Origin: Streptomyces sp. AC558_RSS880
Lineage (GTDB): Bacteria; Actinomycetota; Actinomycetes; Streptomycetales; Streptomycetaceae
Assembly (NCBI RefSeq): GCF_019049255.1
Contig: NZ_JAGMUJ010000084.1
Span: 1 to 64,000, forward strand
Reading direction: 5' to 3'
DNA: 64,000 bases
The position numbers were made by a program, and so were the translations under genes. The notes under the pieces are model-generated. The model did no database searches. It was given only the letters and a program-made list of their open reading frames with translations, and had not been told where the DNA came from. Positions 25,637-34,185 of the stretch are shown piece after piece (position 1 is the first letter of the stretch; every line of letters starts with the position of its first letter).

Positions 25637-26602
25637 TCACTGGTAGTGGACGAAACGCCGGCTGAGCCGGAACTGGAGGGCGGTCACCGCCATGATCAGC
25701 ACGAACAGCAGCACGCCCACCGCGGACGCGGTACCGAAGCGCAACTGCTCGAAGGCGGTCTCGTAGATGACCATCACGACGGTGCGGGTGGAGTCGCCGG
25801 GACCGCCGTTGGTCAGCACGTACGGCTGCTCGAAGACCTGGAGCGCGTTGATGATGCCGACCACGGACGCCACCAGCAGCGTCGGCGACAGCAGCGGCAG
25901 GGTGACGTGCAGGTGCTTGCGGAGCCCAGTGGCGCCGTCCAGGGCGGCGGCCTCGTGGACCTCCTTCGGGATGTTGTTGAGGCCGCCCACGAACAGCAGG
26001 AACGAGAACCCGAACTGCTGCCAGACATAGACCAGGATCACCGCGGCCATCGCCCCGTTCTCCGAGGTCAGCCAGGGCACCGGAGCGATCCCGGCCAGCC
26101 CGAGCAGCCAGTTCACCAGCCCGAAGTCCTGGTTGAACAGGTACTTCATCACCACGGAGATGGACGCCGCGGACAGCACCAGCGGGAAGAAGAACGCCGA
26201 CCGGAACACCGACCGCAGCCACACCGGCATCCGCCCGTTCACCGTGATCGCCAGGACCAGCGCGATCAGCAGTTGCAGCGCGACCGCCAGCACCATGAAC
26301 AGCAGCGTGTTGCGGAAGGAGACCAGCACGGTCGAGTCGCCGAAGACCTCGCCGTAGTTGGCCGCTCCGGCGAAGCGCGGATCGTCGATCACGTTCCAGT
26401 GGAAGAGGCTCAGCACCACCGAGCCGACGATGGGGACGACCGTGAAGACGACGATGCCGACGATCGTCGGCGCCAGGAACAGGGCGGCCAGCAGCCGCGT
26501 GCCGCGCTCCCGCGCGGAGGGACGGGCCGCGGCCGCGGGCGTCCGGGGCGCCGGCTGCGAACGGGCCGGCGGGATCCGGGTGTTCATCCGGGTGTTCGTC
26601 AT
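25637..26602 (-). CDS. Carbohydrate ABC transporter permease (MalF-type)
   Basis: The 321-residue protein has a proline/alanine-rich cytosolic N terminus, then six helices (first: LLAALFLAPTIVGIVVFTVV) and the EAA motif HEAAALDGATGLRKHLHVTL. It is a CUT1-family MalF-like subunit. Its ATG overlaps the binding-protein stop by four bases and the MalG gene starts four bases after its own stop, so the three transporter genes are one translational unit. Confidence 0.93.
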   Translation of the reverse strand: MTNTRMNTRIPPARSQPAPRTPAAAARPSARERGTRLLAALFLAPTIVGIVVFTVVPIVGSVVLSLFHWNVIDDPRFAGAANYGEVFGDSTVLVSFRNTLLFMVLAVALQLLIALVLAITVNGRMPVWLRSVFRSAFFFPLVLSAASISVVMKYLFNQDFGLVNWLLGLAGIAPVPWLTSENGAMAAVILVYVWQQFGFSFLLFVGGLNNIPKEVHEAAALDGATGLRKHLHVTLPLLSPTLLVASVVGIINALQVFEQPYVLTNGGPGDSTRTVVMVIYETAFEQLRFGTASAVGVLLFVLIMAVTALQFRLSRRFVHYQ

Positions 26603-28005
26603 ACGTCACGCTCCATGGCCTTCTCCAGATCGCCCTGGAGCCGGCGCAGCGCCGGACGGACCGCGCGCGGGGAGGACAGGGCGGTGCCGGTGTGCTTCAG
26701 CAGCACCTGCTCGACCTCGGCGACCTGCGGTGGCGCCGGGACGGGTCCCGTGTCGGGGAACCGGTCGAGGGTGTCGTAGAAGACCCTCCAGTGGTCGGGG
26801 CCGGTCTCCCGGTAGCGGTCGGCGGTCAGCATCGAGCGGCGCGCCGGGGTCGTCTGGTTGGTGGTGAACAGCCGGGTCAGCGTGTCCTTGCGGGCGGCGT
26901 ACTTGATGAACTCCCACGCCTCCTCCTGCCGCTTCGAGGTGCGCAGCAGCGCGTAGCCCGCCGCGCCGTACTGGTGGCGCTGGGTGCGCCCGCGCGGGAA
27001 GTACTGCACGTCGTAGCCGTCGGCGGGCATCCCCGCCTGGTGCAGGCCGCCCGCCCAGAAGCCGCCCGCGGGCGTCACCCCGACCCGGCCCGTGGAGAAC
27101 ACGCCGACCAGGTTCTGCCCGTTGCCGCCCTCGGGACGGGTGCACAGGCCCTCCTCGATGAGGGAGGCCAGGTACTCGTACGTCTCCTCGAAGCGGGCGC
27201 CGGTCGCCTGCGGCGTGGTCCAGCGGAAGCCACCGCCGCGCCCGCGGCGCTGTTCCGCCGGGTAGAAGGCGTTCCACAGCCAGTCGCCGCCGGGCGCCTT
27301 GGACTCGGCCAGCAGGTTGGTGCCGTTGGCGAAGAGCCAGGGCACCACCCCGCCCCACAGCCGGTTGGTCCAGAAGTACGGCGTGAAGTGCGAGTCGCTC
27401 GACTTCTTCATCCGGCGCAGCAGGGCGGTGAAGTCGTCGCGGGTCCAGTCGGGCGGCGGACGGTCCGCGCCGGCCCGTCGCAGCACCTGCCGGTTGAGGT
27501 ACATGTCGGCCGCGTTGAACTCCACGGGCAGCTGGTACAGGCTGCCCTCGTACATCATCGACTCCACCAGGGAGGGGTGGACGTCGGCGAAGTACTCCCG
27601 CAGCTCGTCGGCGTCCCGCCGGACCCAGCGGTCCAGGGGCACCCCGAGCCGCCGCGCGAACAGCTGCACGCCCTCCGTCGCGACGTAGACCAGGTCGGGG
27701 GCCGTGCCCGCGGCGATCTGGGTGAGGATCTTGGCGAAGAAGTCCGACCAGTCGACGGCCTGCACCGCGTTGATCCGGAGCTTGATGTCGGGGTACTGCT
27801 CGGCGAAGCCCTCGGTGAGGGCGCGCACGGCGGCCGGGCCGTAGGCGGGGCCCAGGGTGGCGACGACGAGGGAGCCGTCGTCGCGGCCGGGGATGTCGGC
27901 CCCGGTGAGCCGGTCCCAGGAGGCGGCGGTGCCGGCCAGCGCGGCGGCCGCCGCGCCGTAGGCGCCGTACCGCAGCAGGCTGCGGCGGGTGTGCGAGTCG
28001 GTCAT
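26599..28005 (-). CDS. Sugar ABC transporter substrate-binding protein (Tat signal)
   Basis: The 468-residue extracellular solute-binding protein (family 1) starts MTDSHTRRSLLRYGAYGAAA, a twin-arginine signal with no lipobox cysteine, unusual because most Streptomyces CUT1 binding proteins are lipoproteins. The mature part has VVATLGPAYGPAAVRALTEG, APDLVYVATEGV and a C-terminal lobe (FSTGRVGVTPAGGFWAGGL). It should bind fructo-oligosaccharides outside the membrane. First gene of the importer/GH32 operon; a dyad at 28015-28028 lies ten bases before its start codon, where repressor binding would block transcription. Confidence 0.92.
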   Translation of the reverse strand: MTDSHTRRSLLRYGAYGAAAAALAGTAASWDRLTGADIPGRDDGSLVVATLGPAYGPAAVRALTEGFAEQYPDIKLRINAVQAVDWSDFFAKILTQIAAGTAPDLVYVATEGVQLFARRLGVPLDRWVRRDADELREYFADVHPSLVESMMYEGSLYQLPVEFNAADMYLNRQVLRRAGADRPPPDWTRDDFTALLRRMKKSSDSHFTPYFWTNRLWGGVVPWLFANGTNLLAESKAPGGDWLWNAFYPAEQRRGRGGGFRWTTPQATGARFEETYEYLASLIEEGLCTRPEGGNGQNLVGVFSTGRVGVTPAGGFWAGGLHQAGMPADGYDVQYFPRGRTQRHQYGAAGYALLRTSKRQEEAWEFIKYAARKDTLTRLFTTNQTTPARRSMLTADRYRETGPDHWRVFYDTLDRFPDTGPVPAPPQVAEVEQVLLKHTGTALSSPRAVRPALRRLQGDLEKAMERDV

Positions 28006-28013
28006 CGGACGTG

Positions 28014-28028
28014 CCTAACTCGTGTTAG
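28014..28028. promoter_or_regulatory. LacI-type operator O1, ABC/GH32 operon side
   Basis: CTAACTCGTGTTAG (28015-28028) is a 14-bp dyad with a central CG and 6 of 7 symmetric pairs, typical of LacI-family sites. It lies 10 bases upstream of the binding-protein start. The ten-mer CCTAACTCGT recurs inverted at 28111-28102. Confidence 0.7.
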
Positions 28029-28092
28029 TCAAGAGCTGATGCCGATGATGATGGGAACCGCGTCGCATACCTGTCAAGACTCGGGAACCCCT

Positions 28093-28119
28093 TGACCTTT
28101 AACGAGTTAGGTCTACAGT
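28093..28119 (+). promoter_or_regulatory. Promoter with operator O2 for the secreted GH32 gene
   Basis: TTGACC (28093-28098) and TACAGT (28114-28119) resemble -35 and -10 elements, with a short 15-base spacer. TTAACGAGTTAG (28099-28110) fills the spacer and contains TAAC-GA-GTTA; read on the other strand it begins CCTAACTCGT like O1. A repressor here would block RNA polymerase. Confidence 0.6.
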
Positions 28120-28188
28120 CCTGGTTCCACGAGAGCCGCCGTTCCGAGCCACCGCTTCCGGGGCTCGCTCGAACGAGAGGAACGATGT

Positions 28189-29742
28189 GTGATGAGTGGA
28201 CTGTCCAGACGAGCGCTCTTCGCCGGGTCAGCCGCCGGCGCCGGCGCCGCGCTGCTGCCGACGGCGGGCCCCGCCGCGGCCGGGCCCCGGGCCGCCGCCG
28301 AGACCTGCGCCCGCTACCGGGCGGCGTACCACTTCACCGTCCCCGACCAGTGGAAGAACGACCCGCAGCGCCCGGTCTGGATCGACGGCGAGTACCACTA
28401 CTACTACCTGTACAACCCGGACTACTTCGCCGGCGGCACCACGGCAGGCACCGCCTGGCGCCTGGTCACCAGCACCGACCTGGTCCGCTTCACCGACCGC
28501 GGCATCGCCGTCCCGAAGGACACCACGCCCAACGGTGACGTCTGGTCGGGCTCGGCGGTCGTGGACACGCGGGGCACGGCGGGCTTCGGCGCCGGCGCGG
28601 TGATCGTGCTCGCGACCATGGAACCGACGGGCGGTGCGCAGGCCCAGTACCTGTACTACTCCACCGACGGCGGCCGCACCTTCCGCCCTCACGGCACCGC
28701 CCCGGTCCTGCCCAATCCCGGCGGCCGCGACTTCCGCGACCCGAAGGTGATCCGCGACGAGGAGCGCGGCCGGTGGGTGATGGCGCTCGCCGAGAACAAC
28801 AAGGTGGGCTTCTACCACTCGGCCGACCTGAAGGCGTGGAGGTACGCCGGCGGTTTCATCAAGGACGGCATCGGCGTGCTGGAGTGCCCCGACCTGTTCC
28901 GGATCACCGCCGAGGACGGCACCGTGAAGTGGGTGCTCGGGGTGAGCGCCAACGCCAAGGGCGCCGGGCTGCCCAACACCTACGCCTACTGGACCGGCGC
29001 CTTCGACGGCAGCGCCTTCGCCCCCGACACGCCGGACCCGCAGTGGCTCGACCACGGCTGGGACTGGTACGGCGCCGTCACCTTCGAGAAACGGAACGCC
29101 GGCGGCACCCTCGACGAGCGCGCCCGCTACGCCATCGGCTGGCTGAACAACTGGGACTACGCCAACACCACGCCCACCATCGACACCGACGGCTTCAACG
29201 GCACCGACTCCATCGTCCGCGAGGTGACCCTCAAGCGCGCCGCCACCGGCACCTACCACCTCGCCTCCCGCCCGGTCGCCGCCCTGGACCGGTACGTCTC
29301 GCGCACGGTGAGACTGGGCGACCTCACGGTCGAGGGCACGCGGGTACTCGACTACCGCGGCACCGCCTACGAGGTGAGCTGCGAGATCACCTGGGACCAG
29401 CTCACCGGCGCGGGTCTCCAGCTGCGCCGCTCCAACGACGGCGGCCGCCACGTCGACGCGGGGGTGTACCGCGACTACGCCTTCCTCAACCGGAGGTCCA
29501 CCGTCAACCCGGACGCCTCGGGGCGCTGGCAGGAGAGCAAGAGCCCGTTCGATCCGTCGGCGCGGCGGGTGCGGCTGCGAGTTCTGGTGGACCGCACGTC
29601 GGTGGAGATGTTCGTGGACGACGGCCGGTATGTGCACACCTCGGAGGCATTCCCGTACCTCATCGATGACCGGCTCGCGCTGTTCACCATCGACGGCCGG
29701 GCGGTGTTCCGGGACACGGTGATACGGGAGTTCACCGTGTGA
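28189..29742 (+). CDS. Secreted GH32 fructan hydrolase (levanase/inulinase-like)
   Basis: The 517-residue enzyme starts with a twin-arginine signal (LSRRALFAGSAAGAGAALL, cleavage near AGPRAAAE). Catalytic residues: nucleophile D58 in QWKNDPQ (a variant of the WMNDPNG motif with Lys and Gln), stabiliser D184 in FRDPK and acid/base E232 in LECPDLF. A beta-sandwich ends the protein (RVLVDRTSVEMFVDDG). Extracellular GH32 enzymes of this group cut levan or inulin. It is divergent from the importer/GH32 operon with shared operator-like sites, so secretion, uptake and intracellular hydrolysis are probably co-regulated. GTG 28189 and ATG 28192 are both possible starts behind GAGAGGA. Confidence 0.93.
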   Translation: MMSGLSRRALFAGSAAGAGAALLPTAGPAAAGPRAAAETCARYRAAYHFTVPDQWKNDPQRPVWIDGEYHYYYLYNPDYFAGGTTAGTAWRLVTSTDLVRFTDRGIAVPKDTTPNGDVWSGSAVVDTRGTAGFGAGAVIVLATMEPTGGAQAQYLYYSTDGGRTFRPHGTAPVLPNPGGRDFRDPKVIRDEERGRWVMALAENNKVGFYHSADLKAWRYAGGFIKDGIGVLECPDLFRITAEDGTVKWVLGVSANAKGAGLPNTYAYWTGAFDGSAFAPDTPDPQWLDHGWDWYGAVTFEKRNAGGTLDERARYAIGWLNNWDYANTTPTIDTDGFNGTDSIVREVTLKRAATGTYHLASRPVAALDRYVSRTVRLGDLTVEGTRVLDYRGTAYEVSCEITWDQLTGAGLQLRRSNDGGRHVDAGVYRDYAFLNRRSTVNPDASGRWQESKSPFDPSARRVRLRVLVDRTSVEMFVDDGRYVHTSEAFPYLIDDRLALFTIDGRAVFRDTVIREFTV

Positions 29743-29746
29743 GGTT

Positions 29747-29768
29747 CCTTGCCGTCGCACGGGCAAGG
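29747..29768 (+). terminator. Short hairpin after the secreted GH32 gene
   Basis: CCTTGCC and GGCAAGG form a 7-bp stem with an 8-base loop, five bases after the stop codon. Confidence 0.45.
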
Positions 29769-29863
29769 CTGCGGGGCCCCCATGGGTGTGGTCAAGTCGT
29801 TGGGGTGGGTCGGGGTTCGTAGAGGGTGGTTCGTGAGTCTTTGAGTGGCTCCGTCGTCGCCTG

Positions 29864-30124
29864 ATGGCGTGGGTGCGGGGCGAAATCCGCCGGTCCGCAG
29901 CCGCTCGCCTGTCGGAAGTCCGGCGGCTCCTGGCAGTTCACCGTCCCCCACCGGCACCCCGGTGGAAAGCCGATCAAGCGCTGAGCTGGTCCTGGTGGCG
30001 CCGCCGTCACCGGGCCACCGCACAACGCTGCCACTACCGTCGCCGCGCCGAGGGAGGGCACGAACTTCCGGCACCCGATGGCACGGCAGCCCAATGGACT
30101 CGCAAAGGCACCTCTGACCAGTAG
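29864..30124 (+). mobile_element. Possible transposase C-terminal remnant
   Basis: The frame reads RLSEVRRLLAVHRPPPAPRW and LSWSWWRRRHRATAQRCHYR before its stop. The W-WRRRHxAxAxxCHYRRR ending is common at the C terminus of several Streptomyces IS transposases. No catalytic domain is present. The rest of the 29.8-30.4 kb gap shows no gene. Confidence 0.4.
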
Positions 30125-30443
30125 GGACAGCGAACCGCAACGGGAGTATCCGTCTCGGCCGGACGGCCGGCACACCGCCGACGCGCGGCGGCCTCGAACG
30201 AATGAGGGCGTGGCGGCGGTGTCCAGGACGAGTCTCGCGTGTCCACTGCGTGCCGCCCCGAGGCCCGTGCGCAGAAGCGCTGTTCGACCTCATCGGCCGT
30301 CCACAGCCACCCGCGCTCCCCGGCGAAGTGCATGAAGGAGCGGGGCGCGGGCCGTGCCGGATGACGCGGAATTCCGGCCTGTGGCCCGCATTCTGATGTT
30401 TGTTCATGGTCGTTTTTGGTGGTCTTTTGTTGTGTACCACCGA

Positions 30444-30490
30444 TTGACGTGACCCGATCAATGAACCTACTTTCCGTAGAAAGCGCTTGC
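30444..30490 (+). promoter_or_regulatory. Promoter and LacI-type operator of the pectate lyase cluster
   Basis: TTGACG (30444-30449), an 18-base spacer and TACTTT (30468-30473) make a good vegetative-type promoter. AGAAAGCGCTTGC (30478-30490), centred on the palindrome AAGCGCTT, starts five bases after the -10, over the expected transcript start. This is the form of a LacI/GalR operator with a central CG. Confidence 0.7.
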
Positions 30491-30529
30491 CCGGATGTGC
30501 TCGATTCAGGACATCAGAAAGGGCCTCCC

Positions 30530-31597
30530 ATGCGGTTATCCCCACCGCGGTTATCCAAGAGAAAGCCCTCCCGACGCACGGCGACGGCGGTCGCCCTGGT
30601 GGCCGTGCTCGTCGGCGTGCTACTCGGTGCCGGTCCGGTCGCGGCCGCCCCGGCGGCGTCCGTGCCCGATGCTCTCACCACGGCCGACGGTTTCGCCGGC
30701 GTCGCCGCCCTGGGCCAGAACGGCACCACGGGCGGAGCCGGCGGCGCGGTCGTCACGGCCACCACCACCGCGCAGTTCCTGGACTACATCTCCCGCCCGG
30801 AGCCTCTCATCGTGCAGGTCAGCGGCACGATCACGCTGCCCGTCGGCACCTCCGACGGCATGCACCCGGTGGCGTCGGACAAGACCATCACCGGCCTGGG
30901 CGACGACGCCCGACTGACCGGCGGTGGGCTGAACATCGGCCTCCCGGCCGACGACCGGGTCACCTCGCCGCCCGCGAACGCGGTCCACAACATCATCGTC
31001 CGCAATCTGTCGATCGACGGAGCCACGGACGACCTGATCAATATCCAGATGTTCTCCCACCACATCTGGATCGACCACAACGATTTCTCCAACGGCGACG
31101 ACGGTGCCGTGGACATCAAGCGGGGCTCGGATTTCGTCACCGTGTCGTGGAACCGCTTTCACGATCACGACAAGACACTGCTGCTCGGTCACGACGACGA
31201 CAATGCCGCCCAGGACCGGGGTCGCCTGAGGGTCACGTACCACCACAACTATTTCGACGCCTCCGACCAGCGCAACCCGCGCGTCAGGTTCGCCGAGCCG
31301 GTGCACGTCTACAACAATTACTACCGCGACAGCAGTTACGGCGTCGCCGCGGCCATGGACGCCGGCGTGGTGCTGGAGGGCAACTACTTCTTCAGCGTCA
31401 ACAACCCCGCCCGCGTGGACTTCAGCGGCGATCTGGGCCGTCTGGTCGAGCGTGACAACGTTCTGATCGACTGCAACCACGCCATCGAGACCCGGGGTTC
31501 GGTCGTCGAACCGCACACCTACTACTCCTACACGCCGCACCGCGCGGCCGACGTCCCGACCGTTGTCCCGGCTGGTGCCGGCGTCGGAAAGATCTGA
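30530..31597 (+). CDS. Secreted pectate lyase, PL1 family (copy 1)
   Basis: The 355-residue protein has a Sec signal peptide (RTATAVALVAVLVGVLLGAG, cleavage near VAAAPAA). The mature part is a PL1 right-handed beta-helix: the calcium-binding/substrate strand HHIWIDHNDFSNGDDGAVDI, GSDFVTVSWNRFHDH and the R-x-P-x-x-R motif at R248-R253 with the catalytic first Arg. It cleaves polygalacturonate by beta-elimination outside the cell. First of three tandem lyases; the next ATG is 13 bases after its stop. Its promoter carries a LacI-type operator, so pectin-derived induction is likely. Confidence 0.94.
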   Translation: MRLSPPRLSKRKPSRRTATAVALVAVLVGVLLGAGPVAAAPAASVPDALTTADGFAGVAALGQNGTTGGAGGAVVTATTTAQFLDYISRPEPLIVQVSGTITLPVGTSDGMHPVASDKTITGLGDDARLTGGGLNIGLPADDRVTSPPANAVHNIIVRNLSIDGATDDLINIQMFSHHIWIDHNDFSNGDDGAVDIKRGSDFVTVSWNRFHDHDKTLLLGHDDDNAAQDRGRLRVTYHHNYFDASDQRNPRVRFAEPVHVYNNYYRDSSYGVAAAMDAGVVLEGNYFFSVNNPARVDFSGDLGRLVERDNVLIDCNHAIETRGSVVEPHTYYSYTPHRAADVPTVVPAGAGVGKI

Positions 31598-31610
31598 GGA
31601 GCGCAGGATC

Positions 31611-32621
31611 ATGACAGGCACCCCCCACCCCCCTCACGTCCCCCGGATCTCCCGCCGAGGCCTGCTCGCGGGCACCGCGGCCTCCGCAGCGTCCGCCGCT
31701 CTGCTGGCCGCCGGCACCGGTCGCGCCCGGGCCGCCTCCGTCACCACGCAGAGCGCCGACGGGTTCGCCGGTGTCAGCGCGCTCGGGCTCACCGGTACCA
31801 CCGGCGGCGCCGGAGCCCCGGTCGTCACGGTCACCGACGCCGACACTTTCCTGGACTACTGCGACCGCAACGAGCCCTACGTCATCCAGGTCGCCGGCAC
31901 CATGCGCATCACCAGCAAGCAGGGCGTCCGTTCGAACAAGACCATCATCGGTCTGGGTACCGACGCGGAGATCACCGGCGGCGGCCTGGACCTCTACCGC
32001 CGCCACAACGTCATCATCCGCAACCTGCGCTTCACCAACGCCGAGGACGACGCCATCAGCATCCAGCAGTCCTCGCACCACGTCTGGATCGACCACTGCG
32101 AGTTCAGCTCGGGCGCCGACGGCCTGATCGACATCGTGCGCGGCGCGGACTACGTCACCGTGTCCTGGAACCACTTCCACGACCACAGCAAGACGATGCT
32201 GATCGGCCACTCGGACGCCAACGGCAGCCAGGACCGCGGCACTCTGCGGGTCACCTTCCACCACAACTTCTTCGACGGCACCGACCAGCGCCACCCGAGG
32301 GTGCGGTTCGCGGAGCCGGTGCACGTCTACAACAACTACTTCCGGAACAACCGGTTGTACGGCGTGGCCTCGACCGAGGACGCGGGTGTGCTCGTCGAGG
32401 CCAACTACTTCGAGAACGTCTCGCACCCGACCTACTCCGGCTACGACGAGAGCGGCCCGGGCCGGATCGTGGAGCGCGACAACGTATACGTCAACTGCGG
32501 GCAGCCGCAGACGCTCGGCACGGTCGTGGAGCCGCGCACGTACTACGGCTACTCCCTCGACCCCGCTTCGAGCATTCCCAGCATCGTCCCGGCCGGCGTC
32601 GGCGTCGGCGTCATCGCCTGA
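31611..32621 (+). CDS. Secreted pectate lyase, PL1 family (copy 2)
   Basis: The 336-residue enzyme has a twin-arginine signal (RISRRGLLAGTAASAASAAL), unlike the Sec signal of copy 1. PL1 features: HHVWIDHCEFSSGADGLIDI, VSWNHFHDHSKTML and R-x-P-x-x-R at R227-R232. The VPxGVGVGVIA ending matches copy 1, with which it shares most strands. Thirteen bases separate it from copy 1 and 16 from copy 3, so all three are probably one operon. Export by both Tat and Sec of near-identical enzymes is unusual. Confidence 0.94.
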   Translation: MTGTPHPPHVPRISRRGLLAGTAASAASAALLAAGTGRARAASVTTQSADGFAGVSALGLTGTTGGAGAPVVTVTDADTFLDYCDRNEPYVIQVAGTMRITSKQGVRSNKTIIGLGTDAEITGGGLDLYRRHNVIIRNLRFTNAEDDAISIQQSSHHVWIDHCEFSSGADGLIDIVRGADYVTVSWNHFHDHSKTMLIGHSDANGSQDRGTLRVTFHHNFFDGTDQRHPRVRFAEPVHVYNNYFRNNRLYGVASTEDAGVLVEANYFENVSHPTYSGYDESGPGRIVERDNVYVNCGQPQTLGTVVEPRTYYGYSLDPASSIPSIVPAGVGVGVIA

Positions 32622-32637
32622 GCCCCTGGAGGCCGAC

Positions 32638-33672
32638 ATGCACCGCAAAGGCACCCTGTTCCTCGCGGCCCTCGCCACCCTGGCTGTCACGGCCGCCGCT
32701 CCCGCCGCACCCGACTCCGCGCCCCCGTCCACCCCCTCAGCCCTGGCGGAGTCGGCCCCCACCGGATTCGCCAGTGTGAACGCGTGGGGCCAGAACGGCA
32801 CCACCGGCGGCGCGGGTGGACCCACGGTGACCGTGTCCACCGCCGCCGACCTCATCGCCGCCGTCCGCGCCGAGGGCCCGAGGATCGTCCGGGTCAACGG
32901 CATGATCCAGCTGCCGGCCGGCATGTACGACGTGTCCTCCGACAAGACCGTCGTGGGCGTCGGCGCGACCTCCGGGATCTCCGGCGGCGGACTGAACATC
33001 GGCCTCCCGGCGAGCGACACCGTCACCTCGCCCCCGGCGAACGCCGTGCACAACGTCATCATCCGCAACCTGACGTTCCGCAACGCCAGCGACGACTCCA
33101 TCAACGTCCAGATGTTCTCCCACCACGTCTGGATCGACCACAACGACCTGTCCGCCGGCTACGACGGACTCATCGACATCAAGCGCGGCTCCAGCTACAT
33201 CACCGTCTCCTGGAACCACACCCACCACCACACCAAGAACATGCTGCTGGGCCACTCCGACAAGAACGCCGCCCAGGACACCGGCCGACTGAAGGTGACG
33301 TACCACCACAACTGGTACGACCGCACCCCGCAGCGCAACCCGCGCACCCGCTTCGGCGACCCGGTGCACATCTACAACAACTACTTCTTCGACAACAGCG
33401 ACACCGGACCGGCCTGCAACGCGGACTCCGGCTGCTTCATCGAGGGCAACCACTTCGAAGAGGTCGAGGAGCCCATGACCAACAGCTACTCGGGGCCGGA
33501 CGGCAGCATCGTCGAGCGCGACAACCTCTTCACCGGGGAGGAGGCCGGCGAACCGGTCGTCGGCGGCAGCGTCGAGAACCCGGCCGACTACTACGACTAC
33601 ACGGTGGACGACCCCGGCACCGTCAAGGACCTCGTGACGCGGGGCGCGGGGCCGGGCACGATCGGGTTGTAA
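32638..33672 (+). CDS. Secreted pectate lyase, PL1 family (copy 3)
   Basis: The 344-residue enzyme has a Sec signal (KGTLFLAALATLAVTAAAPA). PL1 features: HHVWIDHNDLSAGYDGLIDI, VSWNHTHHHTKNML and R-x-P-x-x-R at R233-R238. The SPPANAVHNVIIRNL block is almost the same as in copy 1, showing that these two are the closest pair. Two cysteines (PACNADSGCF) near residue 260 are specific to this copy and may form a disulfide. Last gene of the triplet; no obvious terminator follows. Confidence 0.94.
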   Translation: MHRKGTLFLAALATLAVTAAAPAAPDSAPPSTPSALAESAPTGFASVNAWGQNGTTGGAGGPTVTVSTAADLIAAVRAEGPRIVRVNGMIQLPAGMYDVSSDKTVVGVGATSGISGGGLNIGLPASDTVTSPPANAVHNVIIRNLTFRNASDDSINVQMFSHHVWIDHNDLSAGYDGLIDIKRGSSYITVSWNHTHHHTKNMLLGHSDKNAAQDTGRLKVTYHHNWYDRTPQRNPRTRFGDPVHIYNNYFFDNSDTGPACNADSGCFIEGNHFEEVEEPMTNSYSGPDGSIVERDNLFTGEEAGEPVVGGSVENPADYYDYTVDDPGTVKDLVTRGAGPGTIGL

Positions 33673-33834
33673 GACCTCCCGCCCCGGCCTGCCGCGCCGA
33701 ACTCCCTTGGCGTGGAGTGCGCTTCGGAATGAAGACTCCGCTGCGTGCCCGTAAGAGCGGGCGCGCACCGGAGGGAATCTCACGAAGTACCGCACCATCG
33801 GCACCGATCCGCACCACCGCCGTGAGGTCAGCGT

Positions 33835-34173
33835 GCTCGCACCGGCCTCCTGGAGTTCGAGGATCTGCTTCGCGTAGGTGGGTGAGATCGCTGTGGTGAT
33901 ACTGCGCTCGCGGCCATCGTCAGAGCTGCCCCGGCAGGCGAATCCGAAGTGCGCCGTCACCTCCACCCTCATGCCGCCGGAGGTAGCCGCCTGTTCGCGA
34001 GCCTGCGCTCCGACCTGCGGTTGCCACTCGGATTCCGCCTCCTCCACCAGGGCGTCCCGGAGGTGCTTCCGCGGGGTCGTCGGCTTCCCGGTACGGTAGC
34101 GCTCCACCGTGCGGCGCGAGACGCCCAAGCGCTCCGCCAGGGCCTTGGTGGACCCCTTCGCACGCATCATCAT
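33835..34173 (-). pseudogene. Telomere terminal protein (Tpg)-like remnant
   Basis: The reverse frame from ATG 34173 reads KGSTKALAERLGVSRRTVER, PRKHLRDALVEEAESEWQPQ, AATSGGMRVEVTAHFGF and TTAISPTYAKQILELQEAGA, after which similarity is lost. This order, helix-turn-helix then W-QPxVRA, then GGxxVExxAxFGF, is that of Streptomyces Tpg proteins that cap linear replicon ends. The usual N-terminal about 40 residues and the C-terminal FxDIxYL segment are missing, so it is a fragment. Its start is divergent from the B3/B4 gene across 12 bases. Confidence 0.75.
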
Positions 34174-34185
34174 GAACGGATCCCT

